From Symsagittifera roscoffensis (taxonomy: Eukaryota > Xenacoelomorpha > Acoela > Convolutidae): a stretch of 64,000 nucleotides of DNA. The stretch lies in NCBI RefSeq assembly GCF_963678635.1, contig NC_087065.1, positions 45,481,919 through 45,545,918 of the forward strand, written 5' to 3'. The position numbers and the translations under genes are program-made. The notes beneath the pieces are model-generated. The model was not told where the DNA came from. It worked only from the letters and a program-made list of their open reading frames with translations, and made no database searches. Below are positions 11,191-22,251 of this stretch, in pieces. Position 1 is the first letter of the stretch. The number at the start of each line of letters is the position of its first letter.

Positions 11191-13390
11191 ATTATTTCCC
11201 ATGAAACTCCAGTGCCGGATGCAATTAAAATTAGCCGGACCCACATCAGACGAACTAAACAGACACGCGTTTGTTTTGGCAGCAAACAAAAGATACCTCC
11301 CGGTAGCAAAAAAACCTACCGACACAATTCGTTACGAACAAAACCACAGATACCGGAAACAAAATTTGGTGTACCAAGAAAAATGCTACTATTTAGGTGC
11401 GACTAATCGCAAGCATTCCGGGGTATAAAATTTCAATTACACTGCAAACACAATAATATTATACTTCTTGTAGCACTGGTTGACAACAACAGAGCACTAA
11501 TATTGGTTAAAAAAGACTTCTGCTAATAAAAAAAGACCATCGGATCAAACGTTACAACCTGTTCTTTAGTGGTAATATAGATGAAACCTTTCGCTTCACA
11601 CCTCACGCAATAACATTATCCCCATTTGGTATGCATATCGGAAGACGCTCAAATCCGACTTTGTCAAATGTGACAACAACTAGTAACCAAAATAACGTTA
11701 AGACCATTTAAAACTGTCATCAGTTTTAGACAATAAAAACATACAGAGACCGACAAACACACGAAAAACAAGGCTGGCCAGAGGATGAAGTAATCATCTG
11801 GCGAATTACACCAAAAAATTGTCTTTAGGATATTAAGAATTTGGATATAGAGGTTACCGAGCAGAAATCATCAAACTTTTGGTCCTTAAAAATTGCCTAT
11901 AGCACAAGTTTAGGGAAGCAAAAATCATTGAACAAAAACTTAATTGTGGAAGTAAAACAAGTGGCACGAAAAACAGCGAGAATACCAAAAAAGCTTAGAT
12001 TTCCACTAGCAGCCAAGCAAGATATAAAGATAGGACAGTAAAAATTGTATTTATATAGGCCAATCACCGCATTGATACAAAAAATTGGAAAACAATCTAC
12101 AGTCCTTTTAACAAACCCGAAAAAAACTCTTAGAGTTAGACTTAATAGGCTGAACAAACAATTTTTTTGCCTACAAATCAGCACGGCATTACAATAATTA
12201 CCAATTTTTAGACATCACAGATCACTCCAACACATGACCAGCCGGTAGAATGTTCCAGCAGGGAAAAAGTCGGACGGCAAAATAATCCGGTAAAAGGAGC
12301 CCGTAACACAAAAAAAAGCGAAATCTGACAAAACACAAAGTAAAGAGCAATCCAATCATAATAACAAAGAAATAAATTTTACAGACTCAGGAAGAAGAAG
12401 ACCTGTTTGCGATGAAATACGAAAGACTCAAATCAAGCCTCAAAAACGTTTTCTGGATTTATTTCATCAGTAAATATGAGGAAAGTGTCCCATGCACATG
12501 GAGAATAAACTGCTGCAATAGCTGTGTAAACTCAAAGAAACTATAAAACTCAGTTTAAAACTCCCAACGCGGGGCATTTTAGCCCCATGGCTTTATGTCT
12601 AAATCCTTGTTTATTATTATTATTATAAAGATAACGGGAAGGACCCCAAAACCGAAAGACGCCATAAATCTGAATTTGCCTCCTTCGTCTTCATCCGACT
12701 CAGAAATCTCGACGTCCTCAGAAAACACTGAGGAACAAGAACAAGCGCTTAAGAAGCGAGGCAAAGAAAAACGCCGCCACCCACGTTAGCATGACGTATT
12801 GGCAATCAAGTCACGAACACTGGCAACCAAATTCGACAAAGCAATACTGATAATGACAATTCAGTAAAAAATACAAAAAAACCTAACCCATCGCCAAGCC
12901 AAGAGGGTGTACCTTCGTTCCTACAACTAATAGAGGAGATAGAAAATCAGCCTGAGAGAAGGCACACAGAAGAAGTCAAGCCATGCCTAGACTTCTTGAA
13001 ACAACTTAATCTGAGAGAGAACAAGACCAGAAGAAACCAAACCTCTCCACAAGGAGCGAATCAGCAAATCTGGAGCTAATAAAGTCCAAAATAAACAGAC
13101 ACCAGACATGTAGAAAACACTGATATAATTTGCAGGGATAAAAGAAGACGCCAATAAAGAGGACCAAGGGCCGAAAAACAACAAAAAGCAAGGCAAACAA
13201 AAAAAAACAAAGTGGAGCAGCGGTCAAGAACAGAAGTCGAGAAGATGCAAAAAAAGACGACCAAAAATCGAATTGTAGCAAAAAATAAGACAAAAGAACA
13301 AAAGCAAAGAGAGAACAAACGAGGAGGAATGGGGATTACCTAAACTTCAGGATAAGAAGCTTGGCTCTTGTATCAGCTCACTCAGTAATG
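11191..13390. other. degenerate, A-rich, possibly former coding DNA of a retroelement
   Basis: The plus strand is A-rich and Lys/Thr/Gln-heavy with frequent stops. One open piece (about 12640-12760) reads GRTPKPKDAINLNLPP followed by a Ser/Asp/Glu-rich run, reminiscent of a retroelement polyprotein tail. I recognise no catalytic motif. It could be the 3' part of the element begun at 3986, or another decayed repeat. The minus-strand Phe/Leu-rich frames at about 13000-13300 are shadows of this skew. Confidence 0.25.
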
Positions 13391-13945
13391 ATTTATATTT
13401 AAATTTCCCTTAAAAAATTTTATTGAATTTAAAAAAATTTTGAAACACAAGTAGTCAACAATCTGTTTAAGACTGGGGTATTCCAAGAAACAGAGCGACG
13501 CAAGTTACTTTCCACTTTTCTTTGATTCTTTTTTTTTCTGCGGCGCAGCTTATGAGTGTTCAAACTTTTCGCTGTGGCTTTTGAATATTAGAAATTTAAA
13601 AAAAAATGATTTTTCAGCAAGTTTTGCATAGTTTGTTTGACACTTTTATAGTTTAAGAATATGGAGTTTCCCAAAAAAACCCGTTTTTTGTTTTTGGAAA
13701 TATCAGTAAGTTTATTTTTGAGCATTTTTTCTTGTTAATTTTTAAACCTTTTGACAACCCCAATCCGAGAGTTACAAGAAAACTACAGTTTAAATTTTAA
13801 GTTAATTAGATAATTTCGTGAGAAAAGTTAGATTGTCTATCAATAAATTTTCCCTTTTTAATTGTGGTTTTGTGGTTTTTTTTCATCCTCGAAAAAATCA
13901 CGGAACGCAAATCATGGAGCTTGTTTCTACTGAAAACAAACCAAA

Positions 13946-14315
13946 CAAGACTGCTTGTATCAGGATGAAGCCCTAAATCTTCCGACTGCCTTTTGTTTTT
14001 TATGAAGTACTTTAAATAAAATGATAGAGAAATATTTTCAAAAAAAGAAAAAAAATCTCAGTTTACGCGTTAACAGCACCAAAAAAAACGCGTTAATAGT
14101 CACTCAAAAGCCAAAATAGCAATACGTAAAGCGCCATAACTTTGAGAAAATTGATCACGGGTGAAACAATTTTTCAATTCGAGCTCAGGACAACAGTACT
14201 TTTTGGTTGATTTTTAAAAACGTCGTCAAAAACTGCTAGTGAAAAAGTCAAAAATTGCCTGGAAACAAACCACACCGAGCACAAATAATCCATGATTTTC
14301 TTTGAAAGTCGAAAC
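13946..14315 (-). mobile_element. Helentron-like non-autonomous element, copy 5 (first of head-to-tail pair)
   Basis: Read on the minus strand it has the family layout: a GTTCCGACT-like 5' start (decayed here to GTTTCGACT), CGAGCACAAA region, internal ACGCGTTAA words, then the 3' block AGTCGGAA, a CAGGG/CCCTG-like hairpin and GCAGTCTTG. It is about 150 bp shorter than the 530-bp copies. The next copy follows at once after two bases. Confidence 0.7.
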
Positions 14316-14317
14316 AA

Positions 14318-14895
14318 CAAGACTGGTTGCATCAATGTTCGGACTGCGTTTTAGTTTCTATACAGTAGCTTAAGACAAAAATAATTTGATTAAATTTTCA
14401 GATTGTTACTGGCAATAAATAAACAATTATCCACCCCTGCCGCTATGCCACGAGTTACGCGATCTCCTCGTCTTCCAAAAAATTAATTATAATACCATAA
14501 AACAAAATGTTTAAAAAAATGATATTTTGATGAAAAACATCACCCAACACGCCATATAAAGTACAAACTGATATATTTCGCCCTCAGTAACAAATCAGTT
14601 ATGGCAAATAAGCTTCTTTCGACCTATTTGGAACAATTTCTAAGACGGATTGAATCGCCGCTAACGCTTTAATAGCGCGAATATATCGCGCGTTAATTGT
14701 CCCATATTGGCCAAAATTGCAATCTTTAAGCCCCTATAAGTTTACAAAAAACAATCACAGATAGAATATTGTTTCAAAATTAAGCTCACGACAACAATAC
14801 TTTTTAAACATATCAAAACAGTTAGTCAAAATCCGCTAGTTAGAAAGTCGAAAGTTATCAGAAGAAATAAAACCACCCGAGCATAAATATTCACA
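14318..14895 (-). mobile_element. Helentron-like non-autonomous element, copy 6 (second of head-to-tail pair)
   Basis: It begins on the plus strand with CAAGACTGGTTGCATCAATG directly after GTCGAAAC and AA, and carries the family body (AATCACAG, ACGCGCG words, GAGCTCACGACAACAATAC). Its far end (about 14895) has lost the GTTCCGACT terminus, so that boundary is approximate. It is diverged. Confidence 0.65.
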
Positions 14896-15198
14896 AAAAA
14901 ACTCGCCAAAATAAAGTGATGTCTTGTCCAAATAACTCAGTTACAAATCGAAATTCATCTAACAACACCTTCCATATCCCCACTTCAGTTCAAATTGCCT
15001 TTATTTTTCAACAAATTGACCGCGTGTCTTGGATACCGTTAGAAAACAATTATTAAATTAAATTCTGGATTTGTCTTGCGAAAAACTTCACTAAAGTGTT
15101 GGAAACTCTTTAGAAAAAATTTAGGTAGGACCAATCTATGTAATTGGCAAATCCAATGTCTTGCAACTGCTGTCTTTTCATTGTCATATCTCTTTTGT

Positions 15199-15335
15199 TC
15201 ACGGATAGTCGGTGTGTGTGGTTCTATCGGGTTTAGAAGGTTGTCTATGTCGATGTTTTCCTTTGCGATTACTGCCAGTTGGAACAGATCGCTCCACTCC
15301 TCTCAGGGAATTGGTGGCTCCACCGTATGGTTTAG
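15199..15335 (-). CDS. candidate terminal exon, basic tail, function unknown
   Basis: On the minus strand a good acceptor (CTTCGTTTTAG at 15336-15346) is followed by a 45-codon frame to TGA at 15199-15201. It encodes a Lys/Arg/His/Pro-rich tail (KPYGGATNSLRG ... KGKHRHRQPSKPD). Base composition is clearly less AT-rich than the flanks. The acceptor phase (needs one base before it) fits the donor at the end of exon 2 of the Shisa-like gene upstream, so this could be an alternative last exon of that gene. Equally it could be the last exon of something unrelated, or chance. The open frame on the plus strand here is its shadow. Confidence 0.3.
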
Positions 15336-15742
15336 CTAAAACGAAGGTATACCTCTCACGTTTGATTCGCTACTGTTTGAATGCGCTATGATAAAATATT
15401 TCTTCGTTACAGCTAGTTCTACTTATGTATAGATAAAATTGTAGGTTAAAAATGGATTAATCTCAAAGTTAAAACATTAAAAAGTAAAACAGCATTCTCT
15501 CCGCCGAAGGGACTGAACGTATCAAGGTCATAAGTAAGTACCAGTTATGATGACAAATAAATTAATTATAAAATACGAATAAGATAATGCAATTCACATC
15601 ATAAATAAAATCAATCAAGACAACTCGTATCTTTGAAAAAGGAGTTTCAATCAATGCACCAAAACAAATTGTGTCCAAAAAAAATGGTGTACTTAGGACC
15701 CTTTGGGTTGGCATGGGTTTTTGGCAAGTTATTTCGAAAAAA

Positions 15743-17137
15743 GTTCTCGAGATAAACTGTCCGAATTCAAATCAAACTCTGATTTGGTGAAAAGCAGGCA
15801 CTATTCATTTCATCGACGAACAGTTTTTCACTTGATTTACGATTGATTAACTTTCTTGAAATGTATATGTAAGGTCTCAATATGAAAAAAAACATTGAAA
15901 ATTGGAAACAAATCGTGTTTTTCAAGATTTTTTTTGCATCGATAACTGGTCGGAACACTCAGCGCTACTTTTTTTTTCTCTGCGAATTGAATTTCCACCT
16001 TTTCAAGCCTGAACGTTCGTTTTGTACCAGTTAAGCAGTCCCGGGCTATACTAATTTTTCATACAAAAATAAATTCCTATCGATGCACTAAAAGACTTAT
16101 ATTAAGTTTTTTTTTCAGAAAAACTCTAATCTTAAATAATTTTTTAACAATGAGTAGAAGTCTCGTTCAAATTAATTAACAGAGCTCAGCATGTTTCAAA
16201 ACAGTTTGTTTCCACTTCGTTGTCTGTAAAAACCTGTTTCGATTTATTTTTGCGATGTGTTTTTTTGGGCATCGGTTATTTCAAAGCCCTGTTTAGTTTT
16301 TCTCCCCTTCAAGCTCCGGGGTTGCTCGCGGGCTGCGCCGAATATCTCTCACTCGCAACACTCTCATAAGGGGGTGGTTGGGCCATTTGTCGTGCTGGCG
16401 GAGACGTGGCTTCTTCTCGAAGTTCTCCAGATAAAAATCTCGAAGTTCTCGAGTGAAGTTCTCGAGATAAACTGTCCGAATTTAAGTCAAACCCTAATTT
16501 GGTGAAAAGCAGACATTATTCATTTCCAAGACGAACAATTTTTCACTTGACACACGATTGATTAACATTCTTCAATTGTATATGTAACGTCTCAATATGA
16601 AAAAACAATGAAATTTAGAAACAAATCGTGTTTTTCATGATTTTATTCGCATCGATAACTGGTCGGAACACTCAGCGCTACTCTTTTTTTCTCTGCAAAT
16701 TGGATTTCCACCTTTTCGAGATTGAATGTTCGTTTTGTACCAGTTATGCAGTCCCGGGCTATACTAATTTTTCATTCAAAAATATATTCCTATCGATGCA
16801 CTAAAAGACTTAAATTAAGTTTTTTTTTCAGAAAAACTCAAATCTTAAATAATTTATTAACAATGAGTAGAAATCTAGTTTAAACTAATTAAAAGAGCTC
16901 AGCATGTTTCAAAACAGATTTTTTTCTACTTCGTTGTCTGTAGAAACCTGTTTCGATATATTTTGCAATTTTTTTTTTTCAATCTTCTGGGAATCGGTTA
17001 TTTCAAACCCCGTTGAGTTTTTCTCCCCTTTCAAGCTCCGGGGTTGCTCGTGGACTCCGCCGAGTGCCTCTCACTCGCACCACTCTCATAAGGGGGAGGT
17101 TGGGACATTTGTCGTGCAGGCGGAGACGTGGCTTCTT
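15743..17137. repeat. tandem segmental duplication, unit about 715 bp, carrying the PPPY exon
   Basis: The unit starting GTTCTCGAGATAAACTGTCC occurs at 15743 and again at 16458. Shared blocks in order: TTTGGTGAAAAGCAG, CGATTGATTAAC, GCATCGATAACTGGTCGGAA, CAGTCCCGGGCTATACTAAT, AGAGCTCAGCATGTTTCAAA, GCTCCGGGGTTGCTCG and GAGACGTGGCTTCTT. Both copies hold the 3' coding part and downstream DNA of the Shisa-like gene. Short extra copies of TTCTCGA around 16416-16466 mark the junction. Confidence 0.9.
16309..16414 (-). CDS. duplicated C-terminal exon of the Shisa-like gene (PPPY tail), status unclear
   Basis: This is the downstream copy of the last coding exon within the tandem duplication. From GAAGCCACG on the minus strand to TGA (16311-16309) it stays in frame for 35 codons, with the same length and the same stop as the parent exon. 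It keeps ARQMAQPPPYES and the SNPGA end. Differences from the parent are mostly single amino-acid substitutions (Ser to Ala, Gly to Val, His to Tyr and a three-residue change), with no frameshift. The upstream third of the parent exon and its TTTCAG acceptor are replaced by repeated TTCTCGA sequence, so splicing into it is not evident. It could be a recent relic or an alternative last exon. Confidence 0.45.
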
Positions 17138-18590
17138 TGGGGCTCTGGCTGAGGGTAGGGGGAGGTCCACCAGCTCGATACTTTCCGCTTGAAGTATTCT
17201 TACCTGAAATATATATTTTTTCAAACCTAAAGCGGTTAAATTAATTATTATTTTGAAAACTCGTAAATGTCTCAGAAAAGTTAGATTTGATGGTTGGGCT
17301 TTTTTTCAGAGGACTTCAATCCCCTTTTCAGGGGCGGATCTCCCTTTTTTTCTGAGCTCTCCTAAACCACTATAAAGACTCCATTTTGACCAAATTTTCT
17401 GGCAGGCATAATTTTGAAAAAAAACAGGCCATAAAAGACGTTTTTAGGCAATTTTTGGAAAATTTTGACCAAAAATACCGCGTTTTTTCCGCGCGCGCTC
17501 TCCTTCAAAATTAGTATATACTGGCGTTCAAGGCGCCCTTAAAAAAATTTTTAGGATCATTCACCAAAAATGGATATCTTAAAATAGTACAAAGGGGTGA
17601 CCCTTTGGGTCAGCAGGGGGTAGAATTCCTGAGGGGAGGGGGTTGCCCCCTTTGGTACTATTTAAAGACAACTGTTCTCGGCCAAACAGCACCCACAGCA
17701 CTGTTCTCGGCCAAACAGCACCCAAACAGCACCCAACTGGTCTGTCTGTTTGTTTTTTGGTATACTTACTGATTCGGCCCTCTGACCATTAACAGTTTCC
17801 CCGTTACTATTTTGTGGCATTCATTTTAGTATCCCCAAAAATTGCTTAAGAGGCCATTGAACATTTATATACACAAACTTTTAGAGGCGCACTCCAGAAA
17901 AATGTGCTACAATTTTTTTTGCTGATTTTAAAACTTTCGATACATCTTGCGCGCTCAACATTTTGTTACAACTACCAATTATGTACAACAATTATGTACA
18001 ATTATGTACAATAAAGTCCCACTGATTTGACTTACTTTTTTGGTTTTTGAGCACACAGCACACAATGAGACCAACAAAAGTTGCAATGAGAAGACAGCCC
18101 ACGATGGGAATGATGAGGAAAAAGAGAACAAACATCAGAATATCCCTAAAAGAACACATGCAAATTCTGCTCATTGATATATTGACACAACTTTTTACTA
18201 CACCGTTTTTTATATGCCTTAAAATATTTGAAAAAGGCATAATGCACTGCATGCTAATTTCTAATGTTACGAGCAGATTCAGATACATAATTTGATTCAG
18301 TTTTTAACAAGCTTTTTGAAGCAGAAGCCGAGAGAGTCAGTTGTTTCTGAATTAAATTTTCTTTGGAATCTCGAAGGTTTGATGAAATTCAAAATTGGAT
18401 GAACGTACTTGGAACATATTTCTCGGCACTTGTCGTCGGAGCAGCACTTGTGTCCAACATCTTCGGCCAGATGCACGTACTTGTCCATCCATTCGCACTC
18501 TTCATCTCTTGAACAGCCATATTCCCCGTGAGCAAATCCAAGCACGAACGCAAAAACGAAAAGAGAACACGCCAAAGTCTTCATGATCAT
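17031..18590 (-). CDS. Shisa-like single-pass membrane adaptor with six cysteines and PPPY motif (3 exons)
   Basis: Exons are 18590-18409, 18145-18036 and 17203-17031. Donors are GTACGT and GTAAGT; acceptors are CTTTTAG and TATTTCAG. Both junctions keep phase (2/1 and 1/2), giving 154 residues. Seen: start MIMKTLACSLFVFAFVLGF as signal peptide (1-22); exactly six luminal cysteines at 26, 32, 49, 50, 55 and 59 including a CC pair; a membrane segment at about 63-92 ending CCV; a Pro/Ser-rich tail with PPPY at 133-136. Known: this plan defines the Shisa/WBP1/VOPP1/CYYR1 group, whose PY motifs bind WW domains of NEDD4-type ubiquitin ligases and which act as trafficking adaptors. Inferred: type I protein of ER/Golgi or endosomes. 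Alternative downstream last exons may exist at 16309-16414 and 15199-15335. Intron 2 contains a hAT-like MITE. Which subfamily it belongs to is unclear, and no gene name is assigned. Confidence 0.8.
17329..17666 (+). mobile_element. hAT-like MITE, 5' end intact, 3' TIR lost
   Basis: It starts CAGGGGCGGATC and matches the complete copy at 60140-60549 block by block: GAGCTCTCC, CAGGC, AGGCCA, TTTTTAGGCA, GCGCGCGCTC, AATTAGTA, GGCGC and GACCCTTTGGGTC. The terminal ATCCGCCCCTG is missing. It lies in intron 2 of the Shisa-like gene. Confidence 0.75.
17663..17741 (+). repeat. short tandem duplication ACTGTTCTCGGCCAAACAGC
   Basis: CTGTTCTCGGCCAAACAGCA occurs at about 17671 and again at about 17701, followed by further CCAAACAGCACC repeats. 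A second small array, ATTATGTACAAC/ATTATGTACA, lies at 17978-18010 just beyond the donor of exon 2. Confidence 0.7.
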
Positions 18591-18954
18591 ATAACAGCTT
18601 AAGCTATTTTGTATAATAAAAATTGTGCGAATTTGTTTCTTGCGTAAGAGGTGACCATTAGTACATTTTTAAAACTATTTGACCAACAATTACACATTCT
18701 TTTTTCAAATTGATAACTAAACGTGTTCTGCAGTCTGCTTTGATAAAAGAAACTGGCCATCTATTTACTGAAGGAGACGAAAAAAACCACATTAAACCAC
18801 ATCACTAGTAATAGATAGTTGAAAATTAAAATGACAATCTCTTTGAAAGCGCATGAAAACTTCAAAGTTTTCTAAAATCTATAAAATATTTTAAATCTCT
18901 GGTGTGTTATGTGTGAGCGAATGTGCGTGCATACATGCGTGCGCGTCTCTCTCT

Positions 18955-19015
18955 GTGGACTTGTGTGTGTACGTATGTGTGTGTGTGTGTGTGTGTGTCT
19001 GTCTTTGTGTGTGTT
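18955..19015 (+). repeat. (GT)n microsatellite
   Basis: An interrupted GT/TG run, 5' flanked by GTGCGTGCATACATGCGTGCG. The Thr/His-rich frame on the other strand is a product of this repeat. Confidence 0.9.
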
Positions 19016-19102
19016 ATTGTTCGATTTTTGCCCAACTCCTTTTGATCGGTTGAACAAAAGGATCTGATTGCTGATCAATATCTGTGGTGGTCCAAAATTA
19101 TT

Positions 19103-19635
19103 GTTCCGACTTTCGATACGAAAGTAACGGAATATTTGTGCTCGGGGTGGGTTTTTTTTTTTCTTCAGACAAATTTCGACTTTTTAACTAGCAATTTTTG
19201 ATGGAATTTTTTTTATCATTCAAAAGGTATTGTTGTCCTGAGCTTAAATTTGAAAAGATATTTCTTCTGTGATCATTTTTTGTAAAGTTATGAGGGTTTA
19301 AAGATTGCCATTTTGGCCAATTTGGGACAATTAACGAGCGATATAATTCGCGCTATTAACGCGTAAGCAGAGATTTAATCCTTCTTATAAATCGTTCCAA
19401 ATTGGTTGAACGAAGCTTATTTGCCATAATTGAATTGTTACAAGGAACGAAATCTATCTTTTTGTAATTTAAATGGCGTGTGGGGTGATGATTTTCATAA
19501 AAAATTTCAAATTTTAGAAAAAAAAATTTCATTATATTTTATTTCATTTAATTTTTTTATGTTATAACTGCTGCTCCATAAACCTTAAAAAGCAGTCGGA
19601 ACATTCAGGGCTTCGCCCTGTTACGAGCAGTCTTG
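19103..19635 (+). mobile_element. Helentron-like non-autonomous element, copy 1 (complete)
   Basis: It starts GTTCCGACTTTCGATACGAA and ends CTGTTACGAGCAGTCTTG. The 5' GTTCCGACT pairs with AGTCGGAAC located about 47 bases before the 3' end (asymmetric inverted repeats). Between that block and the end lies the palindrome CAGGGCTTCGCCCTG. A 5' subterminal palindrome CTTTCGATACGAAAG is also present. It sits between T residues (ATTATT and TTAATT). There is no coding capacity. Confidence 0.8.
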
Positions 19636-19639
19636 TTAA

Positions 19640-20760
19640 TTATATAATCAATTACAATTGGTTTCATTTGGAGAAAACCAACGACAAAACTTCGGTGTCT
19701 GTAATTTCTGAGGTTATTTGCAATTTTTATCTATTAGATGGTAATAATTTACCCACACTGAAATTTCATGGATAATAATTGAATATATTGATTTTTATAG
19801 TCTCTCTAAAAATGAAAAATATTCGAAATAATTGTCTCTTTAAAATTCAAAAATAGTCGAAATTATTGAATAAAAAAATTACAAATTGAATAAATTATAA
19901 TTGATTACAAATGGATTATATTGTTAATGTTTTTTGAAGCAAAAAAAGCCATTTTACTTGATTACAATCAATTATTTTCAAATAATTTTCAGAAAAATGT
20001 TATCGAACGAAAGATTACCCATTATAATAGATAACACTATTTATAATCAAATTTAAAAAAAAAAATTTGTGTGCTTTTTTTAGTTGTTGGTAACCATTTT
20101 GAACTTGAGTTAGTTATTTTGTGGTTTCACATATTTTCATTTTTTCTTAATTTGAATCGCATTTCATGATAAATTACGTACGTATTTTTGTTATTGTTTT
20201 GATTAATGTTTTTGCAAACCCCACAACCTACCCCACACTTCCCCATGTTTAATCTCTACCACAAAGTTATCTATTCTGGTGGGCAATGGGGTAAGGGCGT
20301 TTGTGGTCTTGGGGTGGGGGTGTTTGATGAAGGTATTTGGCGGGGGTTGGGATAAACGCGGTTGGGGGAAGTTGTAAAAAAGGGGGGCGGGGCAGAGTGA
20401 GGGACGTAACGGTATGGCGGTGGACGTTGGGGTAGGGTCTTCATAATGGAGGACGTGGGGTTGAATGGAGGATGTGGGGGGGGGGGGGGGGGGTTTGGGG
20501 CGTAGTGGAGCGTGGAGGGGGACATGGGGGCTAGTGAACCCGTGATTATGGGGGTCAACATTTTCGTTCGCGCTCGAAATTTGCAGAAAGCTGCAGTAAG
20601 TAGAGTAAAATTCTTCAAAATTTATATCGACTATACTGAAAACAAAAAGAATTTTTAAACGATTATAATGGTTTAAATTAGATTTCTGTTTTTTGAAAAT
20701 AATCGATCAGAATGAATTAAAAAAACCATTAAAATGTCTAAATTTGCCTCGATAACCAAT
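19640..20760. repeat. composite repeat, second copy: AT-rich ATTATAAT flanks and G-rich core
   Basis: Flanks (19640-20060, 20630-20760) are full of ATTGATTACAA and ATAATCGAT words. The core (20280-20560) is very G-rich on plus with many GGG runs and a G17 tract at about 20478-20494. It ends CGAAATTTGCAGAAA like the copy at 10320-11190. The Pro-rich 115-codon minus-strand frame here is explained by the skew. Confidence 0.55.
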
Positions 20761-22012
20761 TGTTTAGCTGAAGCTTCGATGCGAGTAACACCTGCATCTA
20801 ACACAGGATAAAGTCATTTAGGTTGGAATTTTATACTTTATCTAGAATATAAACAATGCTTTAGATTTTCTGAGCATAAAAAAGCTTGGATATTTGAATT
20901 TTATATTGATTGCTTTAGCCAATGAAAAAAAAACGATTGATAACCTTTTGAATTTACGTAAAAGTTTTTGAAAATTTGCTCACTATTTTCTGTTTTCACT
21001 GCAAGCAAATCTAGAGTTTTGACATGGAAAACAATGAAGATTGCTAGAAATTTTTGTTGAAAAAAAATTGCTAAAAAAATTGGTAAGAAGTTGAACTAAT
21101 TTTTTTCCAGGTGGAGGTTTGCGGTTTAAGTTTTGATCGGTTCAACCAAAAATCAGATGTTTGAAATTTGACTGGATAGGTTTCAGTCGTTTGGTCAAAT
21201 TTTCTCAAGTTTCGACTGTGTTCAATCAAGTAAAATTGCTCCAACCTACTTCGAACTATGCAACCAACGTGTTCGCAATTCAACTTAGTGGATCAAACGA
21301 TGTCTTCTATCAACTTTGTAGAAGAAACCAAGTCTGTTGTCAACCCTGGTCGGTTTGATCGACTAAACTCAAATTTTGGCTATCCTACTATTCATTTTTT
21401 GAAAGAAATTAAACCAACAGTAAGCCTCAAATCAAATTATAAACAGATAGTTTTAAAGAAAAAACGCATAACGATGAGAATTACTTCCAATTTGTTTTAA
21501 AAAAACTGCGATTCAAACACGGAAAAATCAAAACAAAAACTAACCAGCACTAAACTATTTGTGACTTTTGTCAGCAATACGTTTTCTGGAAATAGCTTTA
21601 AACATAACTTGAATTCTGAAATCTAGTCTCATAAAACATCAACGGCATCACAAACGCCTAAGTTTTGCAGACTTTCGGAGAAAATATTTCAAAACAGTTT
21701 TCGCGCCGGCTTCCAAAAAAAATGATAGAATAATTGCGCTCGGGGTGGTTTGTTTTTCTTCGTTCGAATTTAAAATTTTCAACTTGAATTCTTAGACCGA
21801 TTTTTAAAATTCATCGGCCTGAAAGCTTCTAATCTCCTGAGCATAACTTCAAAAATTGTTCCTAGGACAATGTTTTATAAAGTAATGGGGGTTGGAAAGT
21901 TTGGCCCATTTGAGCTAATTAAAGCTCGATGTTTTTTAGTGCTATTAGAACCTAAGCGGCGAATGATTTTTTTCAAAATTTAAATGAGAAATTTAAACAG
22001 TTTGCAATTATT
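20761..22012. other. AT-rich spacer with a decayed Helentron-like fragment
   Basis: No gene is seen. From about 21738 to 21960 the plus strand holds GCGCTCGGGGTGGTTTGTTT, GACAATGTT, AAAGTAATGGGGGTT and TTGGCCCATTTGAG in family order, a diverged copy of the 19103-19635 element. The MITE at 22013 follows it. Confidence 0.45.
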
Positions 22013-22251
22013 GGTCTTATGCGTTAAACGGCCCAAAAATCAAAATTGAAGCAAAATGAAAACTAAAACTGAAACTGATCCTGATTGGCTAATATTAGCC
22101 AATCAAATTCGAGCAACTAGGTCAGCCATTCCGATTGATACTGAGAATTTCACACAGACAGACAATATTTGTATGTTGATTACGTGTTTTCAATTTGAAA
22201 TAATTTTTCTGACTATTTTCCTAATTTTGGGTCGTTTAACGCATAAGACCC
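22013..22251. mobile_element. MITE with GGTCTTATGCG terminal repeats, 9-bp target duplication
   Basis: The left end GGTCTTATGCGTTAAACG is matched by its reverse complement at about 22228-22250 (CGTTTAACGCATAAGACC). Flanks are GCAATTATT and GCAAATATT, a 9-bp target duplication with one difference. The 68-codon open frame inside is accidental. Confidence 0.8.

Noticed and set aside
20271-20618. Pro-rich 115-codon frame on minus
   Set aside because: Produced by the G-rich plus strand of a repeat; no domain, and a related repeat at 10658-11002 gives a different Pro/Thr/Ser frame.
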